Shown here in pieces: positions 42,004 through 49,972 of a stretch of 64,000 nucleotides of DNA (its first letter is position 1; each line of letters begins with the position of its first letter). The DNA is from an uncultured Eubacteriales bacterium (lineage in GTDB: Bacteria; Bacillota; Clostridia; Lachnospirales; Lachnospiraceae): positions 1-64,000 of the forward strand of contig OMWV01000022.1 of the NCBI GenBank assembly GCA_900314845.1, in the 5' to 3' direction. A program made the position numbers and the translations under genes. Under the pieces are notes generated by a model that made no database searches, was not told the origin of the DNA, and was given only the letters and a program-made list of their open reading frames with translations.

Positions 42004-43146
42004 TCAGGACATGAAATCTCTGTATTCCTCTATGATATCCAGAGGATCGCCTATCTTGACGATCTTGCCGTCATGCAGCCACATGACCCTGTCGCAGAGG
42101 GTCTCCAGGGTGAAAAGGTTGTGGGAGACGATAACGACCGTCCTGTTCTTCTCGGAGATCAGTTCCTGCATCTTGGCATAGCTCTTTTTCTTGAACTTGG
42201 CGTCGCCGACACTGAACACCTCGTCTATCAGCATGATATCCGTGTCCAGAAAGGCCGTGATGGAAAATGCCAGCTTGGAGTACATGCCGCTTGAGTAGGT
42301 GCGGACGGGCATGTCTATGAAATCGCCCAGCCCCGCGAAGTCTATGATATCGTCCATATGGTCCTTGACTTCCTGCTCCGTGAATCCGAGCAGCATGCCG
42401 GAGAGCATGATATTCTCTCGGCCTGTCAGATCCTTCATAAAGCCGACGCCTATAGCCAGCAGGGATACAGAGTGACCGTAGAGATCTATCGTTCCCTCAT
42501 CCGGCGAAAATATGTGGCCCAGAGCCCTCAGAAGGGTAGACTTGCCGCTTCCGTTCTTGCCTGTTATGCCGAATATCTCGCCCTTCTTCACCTCAAAGCT
42601 TACGCCCTTGACGGCTTCAAAGCTCTGCGTATTCACCTTTTTCAGGCGCAGAAGACTCCTCTTTATAGAGTAGGACTGCACGCTCTTGTAGCGGATCTTT
42701 ACATCCCGCACCTTTATGGCGTACTCCTCCCCTTCCTTCAGAGGCTCTGTCCACGCGGAATCGTCCACGCCCGGGATGAAGGGAGACTTCTCTTTTTTCT
42801 TCTTTTTCTTTTTCTTCTTCATCTTGGACGGAAGTTCCGTGTAAAAATCCTTGTTATTCTCGGAATCCCGGATCAGCTCCTGCTTGCTCTTGCCCGCGGC
42901 CTGCGCGTACTTCGCCCTCTTGGCCAGGACCTTGGCTATCCTTTTTTCCTTCTCCTCGGCTTCCTTTTTGGCCTCTTCCTCCGGATCCATCTCCAGGCCG
43001 TTGGCAATCGCCTCGTTCTCTTTTCTCGCGGCCTCTACCAAAGCCCTGTGGCGGATCTTTTCTTCCTCTTCTTCTTTTTTCTTTATCTCTTCCGGGGAAA
43101 GCTCAACCGCTTCCTCAGGAGTTCTCATATCTTCCTGTTCTTTCAT
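42004..43146 (-). CDS. TagH-like polysaccharide/teichoic acid export ATPase with charged N-terminal extension
   Basis: The 380-residue ABC ATPase belongs to the TagH/RfbE exporter class: SLLRLKK before the core, Walker A GKNGSGKSTLL, signature YSSGMYSKLAFSI, Walker B DIMLIDEVFSVGD. It differs from the family by an N-terminal extension of about 145 residues made of Glu- and Lys-rich helices, with repeated EEE, KEAEEKEKR and a run of ten lysines near residue 110. The extension may bind membrane or nucleic acid, or position the ATPase. It lies 27 bases after the TagG-like permease gene. Confidence 0.9.
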   Translation of the reverse strand: MKEQEDMRTPEEAVELSPEEIKKKEEEEEKIRHRALVEAARKENEAIANGLEMDPEEEAKKEAEEKEKRIAKVLAKRAKYAQAAGKSKQELIRDSENNKDFYTELPSKMKKKKKKKKKEKSPFIPGVDDSAWTEPLKEGEEYAIKVRDVKIRYKSVQSYSIKRSLLRLKKVNTQSFEAVKGVSFEVKKGEIFGITGKNGSGKSTLLRALGHIFSPDEGTIDLYGHSVSLLAIGVGFMKDLTGRENIMLSGMLLGFTEQEVKDHMDDIIDFAGLGDFIDMPVRTYSSGMYSKLAFSITAFLDTDIMLIDEVFSVGDAKFKKKSYAKMQELISEKNRTVVIVSHNLFTLETLCDRVMWLHDGKIVKIGDPLDIIEEYRDFMS

Positions 43147-43173
43147 ATATATTCCTCAACAAGATACATTGGA

Positions 43174-43956
43174 TCAGATCACCTTGACATAGGTATTCTC
43201 GTTCCGATAGATATTGCGCACTCCCAGCCACGCGAGCACCAGGGAGAACAAAAACCAGAAGCCCAGCCAGTGCCAGCCCGGCGACGTATGATAGAGCATG
43301 GTCTGCCTCAGGCTGTAACAGAAATAAGCGACCGCGTTGCCATGAGCGAGCACGGTATTGTAGGGCGCCGGAAGCACTTTCATGATATCGTAGAAAACGC
43401 CCGTCAGATAAAAGAAAAATCTCAGAGCAATATCTATGACATTCACCATATCCTCAATGAATACGCCCAGGTGCAGCAGGATCGTGCAGCATCCGAATGT
43501 AAAGAGGACCGCAACCGCGATAACCGGCAGGCTCAGTATAATATGCCAGTCGACATGGACTCTGTATGCGGCAAGCATGCCCAGCGAAATGGCCAGACAG
43601 ATGCACATCTTAAAGCCGTTCACCAGCATATCCGAAATGATCAGCATATATTTGGGAAGATAGACCTTCGATACGATGGGTTTGTTCCTGCGGACCATGC
43701 GGACAGAGGACTTTACACACCTGCGGAAGAAATCCCATATGGCAAGTCCTATGAAAATGTAACAGTTGTAATACTCCATCTTCCGGTTCAGCATATAACC
43801 AAAGACAAGAGCGTAGATAAACATAAAACACAGCGGCTCAAGCACCCACCAGAGCCAGTTCAGGTAGGAATTGGCCACCTCGCTCTTCAGCTGTGATTTC
43901 GCTGAATAGATGGTGTACCTCCAGTACTTTTTAATATCAGATACAAATTGCTTCAT
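43174..43956 (-). CDS. TagG-like ABC-2 permease
   Basis: The 260-residue membrane protein has six hydrophobic segments and the ABC-2 polysaccharide exporter pattern: a short amphipathic N terminus, NSYLNWLWWVLEPL, and a loop with RNKPIVSKVYLPKYML. With the TagH-like ATPase it would export a lipid-linked polymer such as teichoic acid. GGGAGG precedes its ATG. The CDP-glycerol transferase at 26017 supports a teichoic-acid-like polymer, but no further biosynthetic genes are adjacent. It is the first gene of the long minus-strand run down to 34744. Confidence 0.9.
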   Translation of the reverse strand: MKQFVSDIKKYWRYTIYSAKSQLKSEVANSYLNWLWWVLEPLCFMFIYALVFGYMLNRKMEYYNCYIFIGLAIWDFFRRCVKSSVRMVRRNKPIVSKVYLPKYMLIISDMLVNGFKMCICLAISLGMLAAYRVHVDWHIILSLPVIAVAVLFTFGCCTILLHLGVFIEDMVNVIDIALRFFFYLTGVFYDIMKVLPAPYNTVLAHGNAVAYFCYSLRQTMLYHTSPGWHWLGFWFLFSLVLAWLGVRNIYRNENTYVKVI

Positions 43957-44123
43957 ACTTCCTCCCCGGTTATGTCAGCACGCAGAATGACACTATATTA
44001 TATCATTGCAGGCAAAACCGGTCAACCGACGGTTTTCAGGGGACAGAGGGGCTCCTTTTATGTTTCGGAGCCGGAGACAGCCGAAGGAACAGAGGCTGCC
44101 TTGTCAGGAGCTGCTGCCTGCCG

Positions 44124-44918
44124 TCAGTTTTCATATAGGTGGCGGGCCCGGTCATAGACTTTCTGAAAATCCACACTGCAGCTTCCGCCTGACAGAGCCA
44201 GGGGAACCCGGTCCGCAAAGCTGTATATCTTCGGAAATTCTTCTCTATCAAACAGGTATACCAGAACTCTTTTCTGTTCCGGATCGACGATCCAGTATTC
44301 TTTTACGCCGTAACGGCGGTACAACTCCTGCTTGCGCCAGATGTCATGTCCTCTGCTGGATGGAGAAAGGATCTCCAGGACAAAATCCGGAGCGCCGTGA
44401 TGAGGACGGTTGCTTTCCTTTTCCGGAGAACAGTGGATATACAGATCAGGCTGTACCACTGTCTTGCCGTCTTCCCCCAATTCCACATCGGAAGGCGCCA
44501 GGTAAAGAAAGCAGGCTCCTTCGTGCTTTTCCACACAGGCGTCCAACTGCAGGTACAGGGAACCGAGGATGCTCTGATGGAGCTTGGAAGGGGATGCCAT
44601 ATCATAAAAAACGCCGTCGATCAGCTCCACACGCCTCTCATCAGGAAGAGCATAATAGTCCTTTAATGTATATTCTTTTTTTTCCGCTTCCCTGACTCCG
44701 TAAGCCGGCGCGGGTTCCCGGATCATTGCCGGAGAGCCGGACATATTAGCGCTGCGGAAAATGGCGGACAAAGCGTCAACGGTTTCCTTTCTCGGCGCGG
44801 AGGTAGCTCCGCCGAAAATCTTTTGTACGGTACTTAAGGGTACGCCGGACAGGGAAGCTACCATCTGATTTGTCCATCCGTATTCCCGTTTCTTTTCTTT
44901 CATTTCAGAAATTGTCAT
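44124..44918 (-). CDS. Uma2 family (DUF820) nuclease-fold protein with N-terminal HTH
   Basis: The 264-residue protein has an N-terminal Xre-like helix-turn-helix (NQMVASLSGVPLSTVQKIFGG, in part) and, after a linker, a Uma2 domain. Uma2 proteins have the PD-(D/E)xK restriction-endonuclease fold; here RVELIDGVFYDM, VVQPDLYIHC (acidic residue), and PDFVLEILSPSSRGHD with ExxS and RRYGVKEYWIVDP follow the family plan. The role of Uma2 proteins is unclear, and many are cryptic. The HTH fusion suggests DNA binding and autoregulation. It stands alone with its own promoter. Confidence 0.82.
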   Translation of the reverse strand: MTISEMKEKKREYGWTNQMVASLSGVPLSTVQKIFGGATSAPRKETVDALSAIFRSANMSGSPAMIREPAPAYGVREAEKKEYTLKDYYALPDERRVELIDGVFYDMASPSKLHQSILGSLYLQLDACVEKHEGACFLYLAPSDVELGEDGKTVVQPDLYIHCSPEKESNRPHHGAPDFVLEILSPSSRGHDIWRKQELYRRYGVKEYWIVDPEQKRVLVYLFDREEFPKIYSFADRVPLALSGGSCSVDFQKVYDRARHLYEN

Positions 44919-44965
44919 GGCTGTGAATTCCTTTCCGTTTACATCGAAGGTGCCTTGCGGTCTGT

Positions 44966-45008
44966 TAAATATTTAGGAAATAGTAACATACGCCCGTGAT
45001 CTTGTCAA
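44966..45008 (-). promoter_or_regulatory. Promoter of the Uma2-HTH gene with palindrome
   Basis: TTGACA (45003-45008), 17 bases, TACTAT (44980-44985). A TAAATATTTA palindrome (44966-44975) lies at the predicted start of transcription and may be the operator for the gene's own HTH domain. Confidence 0.6.
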
Positions 45009-45122
45009 CGGAAAACATCCAATAAAAATCCATTCAAAGCCAGACAAATCCATTTATAAGCCAAGTATGATCCTCGATAGGAGGGAAATGGCTGAGGGCT
45101 GAGTTATTCTGAGTTATAAAGC

Positions 45123-45153
45123 GGGGCTGCCGCACAAATCGTGCAGCAGCCCC
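45123..45153 (-). terminator. Terminator of the aspartate kinase gene
   Basis: Thirteen-base arms GGGGCTGCTGCAC/GTGCGGCAGCCCC (with one mismatch) on the minus strand, 26 bases after the stop, followed by GCTTTATAA. The T run is poor. Confidence 0.7.
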
Positions 45154-45179
45154 TTTGAATCCCACCGCCTGCTCCCCGG

Positions 45180-46514
45180 TCAGTCTACCCTGGGATGCGG
45201 ACAGTTGGTGACAAATTCTTCGTAGAGGGCCTTTATGGCTTCCTCGAAATATTTTTCCTTGACAGCGATGATGATGTTCAGCTCGGAAGAGCCCTGATCT
45301 ATCATCTTAATATTTATATTTTTGCGTGCGAGGGCAGTGAAAGCTCTTCCCGCTACGCCCCTTGTGTCCTGCATGCCCCGGCCTACGATGGCCAGAAGGG
45401 CAAGACCGGACTCCAGTTCCAGGACATCGGGGTGAACAGCTCTGTGAATGCCTGATATGACCTGCTGCTCCCTGTGCTGGAATTCGGACTGATGGACAAC
45501 GACGGTCATGGTATCTATCCCGGAGGGCATGTGTTCCATGGAAAGCTTGTTGTCCTCAAAGACCTGGAGAACCTTGCGGCAGAAGCCGATCTCCTCGTTC
45601 ATCCTGTCCTTCTCTATATTGATAGAGGCAAATCCCTTCTTGCCGGCAATGCCGGTCACCAGATATTTTGCTCTCTTGCAGGTGCTCTCGACGATCATGG
45701 TTCCCTTGTCCTGGGGGTGGTTCGTGTTCCTTATATTAATAGGAATACCCTCAGAGCGGACGGGGAATATGGCGTCCTCATGGAGCACGGAAGCCCCCAT
45801 GTAGGCAAGCTCCCTCAGTTCCTTATATGTGATGGTGTCTATGACCTCTGTATCCTTTATGATATGGGGATCCGCGATCAGCACACCGGATACGTCCGTC
45901 CAGTTTTCATACATATCGGCGGTGACAGCCCGGGCAACAATAGAGCCGGTGATATCCGATCCTCCCCTGGAAAATGTAGCGATGCTGCCGTCGTCCCTGC
46001 TGCCGTAAAAGCCGGGGATAACCGCGTAGTCCGCATCCTTGAGCCTTTTCGCCAGCATAAGGTTCGTCCTGTCATCCTCAAACTCGTCGGCGTCATTAAA
46101 ACGGATCACATCGGCCGCGTCTATAAACTCAAAGCCAAGAAAGGCCGCCAGAAGCTTTCCGTTCAGATACTCTCCGCGGGATGCGGCATAGCTGCGCCCT
46201 GCGTGAGAGAGAAGATTCTGCCGGATGGTCTTAAAATCTTCATCCAGGCTGACAGCAAGGCCCAGGCCGGAGATGATCTCTTCATAGCGCTCACGGACAA
46301 GGGCAAGGGGCCCGTCGACGTCCTGGCCGGCCTCTGCCGCATTGTAGCAGGCATAGAGCAGGTCCGTAACCTTCGTATCGTCATCAAACCGTCTGCCCGG
46401 CGCGGAGGGTACGATGTATCTTCTGCTGGGATCCTCATGAATGATATCCGCCACCTTTTTGAACTGCTCCGCGCTTGCCAGTGAACTGCCTCCAAATTTT
46501 GCTACTGTTATCAT
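45180..46514 (-). CDS. Aspartate kinase
   Basis: The enzyme phosphorylates aspartate as the first step to lysine, threonine, methionine and diaminopimelate. The 444 residues begin VAKFGGSSLA (the KFGGSS motif), have GSDITGSIVARAVTADMYENWTDV with the aspartate-binding region, and two ACT domains at the end (VTGIAGKKGFASINIEK; LALLAIVGRGMQDTRGVAGR) for feedback control. ATG 46514 is chosen because the upstream ATG (46523) touches the GGGAGAGG site. The repeat copy D lies in the region before it. It resembles the monofunctional lysine- or threonine-sensitive type. Confidence 0.95.
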   Translation of the reverse strand: MITVAKFGGSSLASAEQFKKVADIIHEDPSRRYIVPSAPGRRFDDDTKVTDLLYACYNAAEAGQDVDGPLALVRERYEEIISGLGLAVSLDEDFKTIRQNLLSHAGRSYAASRGEYLNGKLLAAFLGFEFIDAADVIRFNDADEFEDDRTNLMLAKRLKDADYAVIPGFYGSRDDGSIATFSRGGSDITGSIVARAVTADMYENWTDVSGVLIADPHIIKDTEVIDTITYKELRELAYMGASVLHEDAIFPVRSEGIPINIRNTNHPQDKGTMIVESTCKRAKYLVTGIAGKKGFASINIEKDRMNEEIGFCRKVLQVFEDNKLSMEHMPSGIDTMTVVVHQSEFQHREQQVISGIHRAVHPDVLELESGLALLAIVGRGMQDTRGVAGRAFTALARKNINIKMIDQGSSELNIIIAVKEKYFEEAIKALYEEFVTNCPHPRVD

Positions 46515-46564
46515 AATCTGCATCCTCTCCCGGGATATTTATCTTAAGGCTTTGTCCTATAATT

Positions 46565-46669
46565 TGCTGCAGACCGATTCTAATCCGAGCTTCGCTCGGA
46601 CAAGGCTCTGCGCAGGTCGCAAGGAATCTTCCCATACTTCGTATGGGCCCCTCCTTGCGACATATTATA
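46565..46669 (-). repeat. Composite two-stem-loop repeat, copy D
   Basis: On the minus strand: TAATATGTCGCAAGGAGGGG, first stem-loop with a fully paired outer stem GTCGCAAGGA/TCCTTGCGAC and inner CCCATAC/GTATGGG, then CTGCGCAGAGCC and the second stem-loop with inner TCCGAGC/GCTCGGA. It lies 50 bases before the aspartate kinase start, on the same strand, so it is likely in the 5' leader. A TATAAT (46664-46669) covers its first bases. Confidence 0.8.
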
Positions 46670-46813
46670 CAATACACTATTTTCGCTAATATGCAAGAAA
46701 GTTTTGTCAAAAAATTTGATAAATCACCCTGTAAAATACTGGTGAAATATCGGCCTCTATGTGTTAACATAAACTCTAAATGATTATTTACTCAGAGAGG
46801 ACGGCCCATACCG

Positions 46814-47773
46814 ATGGAACACGCAAAAACAGATCCTAAAATAATAAGAAGCAATCTTCTGCTCCTGCTGACGGCAGCCATATGGGGCATGGCCTTTGTC
46901 GCCCAGAGTGTCGGCATGGACTATGTCGGTCCCTTTACATTCACAGCTTCCCGAAGCTTTATAGCGGCCCTTGTCCTCATCCCGGTGATCCTTTTTATGA
47001 ACAGGAACCGTCAGCCGGCAGACCGCCCCGCCTTCGCGGACAGGGTCCGCGCCCACGGAGGGAAAAAGCTCCTCTCGGCCGGCATCTCGACCGGCCTGGC
47101 TCTGGCGGCAGCCAGCTCCCTGCAGCAGTACGGCATCATGTACACCACGGTCGGCAAGGCGGGCTTTATCACCGCCCTCTATATCCTGATCGTTCCCCTG
47201 TTCGGGCTTTTCCTGGGCAAAAAGGTCCATGCCCGGATCTGGCTTTGCATAGGCATAGCCATAGCCGGCCTTTACAACCTCTGCATGACGGACTCCCTGA
47301 GCCTGAGCGGGGCGGATATCCTGCTCATCCTGTGCGCCTGCACATTTTCCATCCAGATCCTGCTGATCGACTATTACTCACCCCTGGTGGACGGCGTCAT
47401 CATGGCCCAGCTGCAGTTCCTTGTCTGCGGCGCAGCCTGCCTGATCCCGGCTCTTATCATAGAGCACCCCTCCCTGGGGGCTCTGATGGCAGCCTGGAAA
47501 CCCATCCTCTACGCCGGGGCTCTCTCATCCGGTGTTGGCTACACCCTGCAGATCGCGGCCCAGAAGAACACAGATCCCGTCATAGCCTCCCTGCTCATGA
47601 GCCTGGAATCCGCATTTTCCCTGCTCTCCGGCTGGGTCATCCTGCACCAGCGCCTGAGCGGGCGCGAGCTGTTGGGCTGCGGCCTCATGTTCGCCGCCAT
47701 CATGATATCCCAGGCCCCCGCCCGAAAGGCGAAGACTCAGGGCAAAGGAAAGACGCCGCAGCAGATCGGATGA
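46814..47773 (+). CDS. EamA/DMT family transporter
   Basis: The 319-residue membrane protein has ten hydrophobic segments in two EamA repeats: LLLLTAAIWGMAFVAQSVGMDYVGPFTF opens the first (motif WGMAF), and ILLILCACTFSIQILLIDYYSPL the second; PVIASLLMSLESAFSLLSGWVIL is the typical last-but-one loop with the conserved Glu. DMT carriers export metabolites, often amino acids. The substrate cannot be told. The next gene across the terminators is leuA. The ribosome binding site GAGAGG is 12-13 bases from the ATG, which is long. Confidence 0.9.
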   Translation: MEHAKTDPKIIRSNLLLLLTAAIWGMAFVAQSVGMDYVGPFTFTASRSFIAALVLIPVILFMNRNRQPADRPAFADRVRAHGGKKLLSAGISTGLALAAASSLQQYGIMYTTVGKAGFITALYILIVPLFGLFLGKKVHARIWLCIGIAIAGLYNLCMTDSLSLSGADILLILCACTFSIQILLIDYYSPLVDGVIMAQLQFLVCGAACLIPALIIEHPSLGALMAAWKPILYAGALSSGVGYTLQIAAQKNTDPVIASLLMSLESAFSLLSGWVILHQRLSGRELLGCGLMFAAIMISQAPARKAKTQGKGKTPQQIG

Positions 47774-47795
47774 TCCAAACACTGAAAAAGCTAAA

Positions 47796-47834
47796 GGCCG
47801 CAGCCGGCAGAAAGTGCCGCTGCGGTCCTTTTTT
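47796..47834 (+). terminator. Terminator of the EamA gene
   Basis: Hairpin GGCCGCAGCCGGCA/TGCCGCTGCGGTCC (about 47796-47828) then TTTTTT, 23 bases after the stop. Confidence 0.85.
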
Positions 47835-47845
47835 CGTTTCATGCC

Positions 47846-47870
47846 CCGGCACATGTGCCGGTCTTTTTTT
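47846..47870. terminator. Second terminator, between EamA gene and leuA
   Basis: Perfect palindrome CCGGCACATGTGCCGG (47846-47861) followed by TCTTTTTTT on the plus strand. The leuA stop is at 47869, so it serves leuA on the other strand too, with few T there. Confidence 0.75.
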
Positions 47871-49530
47871 ATCTGTTATTTATCGCTGTCACAAGGGCAT
47901 CAATGGATGCGCGGATGATATCGGGATCAACGGCAGCTCCCCAGGAAAGCTTTCCGTCCGGCTTGGCTATTCCAACATAGGCGATCGCGTTGGAGCTTGA
48001 AGACTTGGAAAGGGCGTGCTCCTGATAGGTGGTCAGCTGGTAGTTGAGATCATGGGCCTTCTTAAGCGCATTGCTGACCGCATCCAGACGGCCGTTGCCC
48101 TCCGCCTCCGTGACAAAGAAATCGCCGTCTCCGTACTTGGAGTTTACGCTGGCCTTTATCCTGCCCTGGTCCAGCTGGGTAAAATGCACCCCGTTGACAG
48201 CCAGGGGCTCTGTGACGTCCTCGAACTTCTCCTTGAAGAGGCTGTAGATCTCGTCCGGCCTGAGCTCCTTGTGCAGGTGGTCGGACAGGTCCTTTGCCGC
48301 GTAGCCCATGGCCTCGCGCATCTTCTTGGGAAGGATCAGGTCATAATTTGTCTCAAGCACATATCCTACGCCGCCCTTGCCGGACTGGCTGTTGATCCGG
48401 ATGACATCCTTGTCGTAATTCCTGCCGATATCTGTCGGGTCGATGGGCAGATAGGGAACCGTCCACCTCTTGTCTTCCGTGTGCTCCCTGAAATGCATGC
48501 CCTTGGCGATCGCGTCCTGATGGGACCCGGAAAATGCCGCGAAGACCAGCTTGCCGCAGTAGGGTTTTCTGGGGTCTATGGGCATATCCGTGTACTCTTC
48601 GAACCTCTCGCAGATATCTTTCATATCATTGAAATTCATCTTGGGATCGATGCCCTGCATATACATGTTCATGGCCAGAGTCACGATGTCCACATTTCCG
48701 GTCCTCTCGCCGTTTCCGAAGAGGGTGCCCTCCACACGGTCGGCGCCGGCCAGGATGCCCATCTCGGCGTCGCTGACTCCGCATCCCCTGTCATTGTGGG
48801 GGTGAAGAGAAAGAACGACATTGTCGCGGTATTTGAGATTTTTGCTCATATACTCTATCTGGCTGGCGTAGACGTGAGGCATGGAAAGCTCAACCGTGCT
48901 GGGCAGGTTTATGATGGCCTTGCGGTCGGGCGTCGGCTTCCACACATCCAGGACCGCGTTGCAGACCTCAAGGGCAAATTCCGGCTCCGTGCCGGTAAAA
49001 CTCTCCGGGCTGTACTCGAACCTGTATTTCTCGCCGGCCTCGTCCGTCAGCCTCTGCAGAAGCTTAGCCCCGTCAACGGCTATCTTCTTTATCTCTTCCT
49101 TATCCTTCTTAAAGACCTGCTGCCTCTGGGCAAATGACGTGGAATTGTACACATGCACAATAGCGTTCTTGCAGCCCTTGAGAGCCTCGAAGGTCCTCTT
49201 TATGATGTGCTCCCTGGCCTGGGTCAGGACCTGAACAGTCACATCGTCGGGGATGAGGTCTTCCTCTATCAGCCTGCGCAAGAAGACGAATTCTGTCTCG
49301 GAAGCGGCCGGAAAGGCCACCTCTATCTCCTTAAAGCCCACCTGGCAGAGCATTTTAAAATACTCGATCTTCGTATCCAGGTCCATGGGAATGACAAGGG
49401 CCTGGTTGCCGTCCCGCAGGTCCACACTGCACCAGACGGGCGCCTTGTCTATGGAATCCTTCTTTACCCAGTCATTGCACTCGACCGGGGGCATATAATA
49501 CTGCTTCATGTACTTCTTGTAATTCATCAT
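47869..49530 (-). CDS. leuA: 2-isopropylmalate synthase
   Basis: LeuA condenses 3-methyl-2-oxobutanoate with acetyl-CoA as the first committed step to leucine. The 553 residues match the long form of the enzyme: WCSVDLRDGNQALV with the metal-binding aspartate, FKEIEVAFPAASETEF, LSLHPHNDRGCGVSDAE (HxH metal ligands), and a C-terminal LeuA regulatory domain (from about 425) that binds leucine. The leader is a T-box riboswitch. It uses the 3-methyl-2-oxobutanoate chain that begins with IlvBN at 4651-6757; the two loci are apart. Confidence 0.95.
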   Translation of the reverse strand: MMNYKKYMKQYYMPPVECNDWVKKDSIDKAPVWCSVDLRDGNQALVIPMDLDTKIEYFKMLCQVGFKEIEVAFPAASETEFVFLRRLIEEDLIPDDVTVQVLTQAREHIIKRTFEALKGCKNAIVHVYNSTSFAQRQQVFKKDKEEIKKIAVDGAKLLQRLTDEAGEKYRFEYSPESFTGTEPEFALEVCNAVLDVWKPTPDRKAIINLPSTVELSMPHVYASQIEYMSKNLKYRDNVVLSLHPHNDRGCGVSDAEMGILAGADRVEGTLFGNGERTGNVDIVTLAMNMYMQGIDPKMNFNDMKDICERFEEYTDMPIDPRKPYCGKLVFAAFSGSHQDAIAKGMHFREHTEDKRWTVPYLPIDPTDIGRNYDKDVIRINSQSGKGGVGYVLETNYDLILPKKMREAMGYAAKDLSDHLHKELRPDEIYSLFKEKFEDVTEPLAVNGVHFTQLDQGRIKASVNSKYGDGDFFVTEAEGNGRLDAVSNALKKAHDLNYQLTTYQEHALSKSSSSNAIAYVGIAKPDGKLSWGAAVDPDIIRASIDALVTAINNR

Positions 49531-49617
49531 AGTAAATACCTTCCTCCTGACTGTGGATTCTTCCGGCTTATCTTCTTAAAGACCGCGCCGTCTGCCGGTT
49601 TCCCTTTCCCGGCACTA

Positions 49618-49959
49618 GAAAAGCCCTGCATCTCTTTTCTTAAGAGACGCAAGGCTGAAAAATCTTACGCGGTACCACTCTTCTTCACGAATGATCGTGC
49701 ACTCACCGGATACGATCCTTTAAAAGACTTATATCCTCTCCCCGATAACGGTGGGAATCCGTCTGTGCCTACTCTCGCCGGCAGATGATCATCTGACTTT
49801 GCCTTATGATTTGGGACAGCCGCTCAGGGGCGAGTTCCCTCTGCATCCTCTGCTGCCTCACACCTGCCGGCAGCTCTCTGAACTCAGATAACAGATATAC
49901 TATTCCCCGTCATCGCATTTGCTCTCTGATACGATACCATTACGGGGACAAAATGTCAA
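49618..49959 (-). promoter_or_regulatory. T-box riboswitch of leuA, with promoter
   Basis: Promoter TTGACA (49954-49959), 17 bases, TATCGT (49931-49936). The leader has AATAGTA opposite GGAACTCG above a GGGG/CCCC helix, the arrangement of a specifier loop; the codon would be CTC (49832-49834), leucine. The conserved T-box sequence AGAGTGGTACCGCG lies at about 49669-49682, followed by the terminator GCCTTGCGTCTCTT/AAGAGATGCAGGGC with TTTTCT (49617-49656). Uncharged leucyl-tRNA would favour the antiterminator. The T-box identity is firm, the codon assignment is by reading the fold. Confidence 0.92.
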
Positions 49960-49972
49960 CAGCTTATTTCCC

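Noticed and set aside
42764-42830. Frameshift in the poly-lysine run of the TagH-like gene
   Set aside because: The frame is continuous on both sides, with sensible charged sequence before and an intact ABC domain after it.
42358-43896. Plus-strand open frame of about 510 codons opposite the TagGH genes
   Set aside because: Both genes on the other strand are clear ABC components; the frame has low-complexity Leu/Phe runs caused by the Lys/Glu-rich coding of the other strand.
46882-48000. Open frame overlapping the EamA gene in another frame
   Set aside because: It crosses two terminators and has Arg/Pro/His-rich composition typical of a shifted frame.
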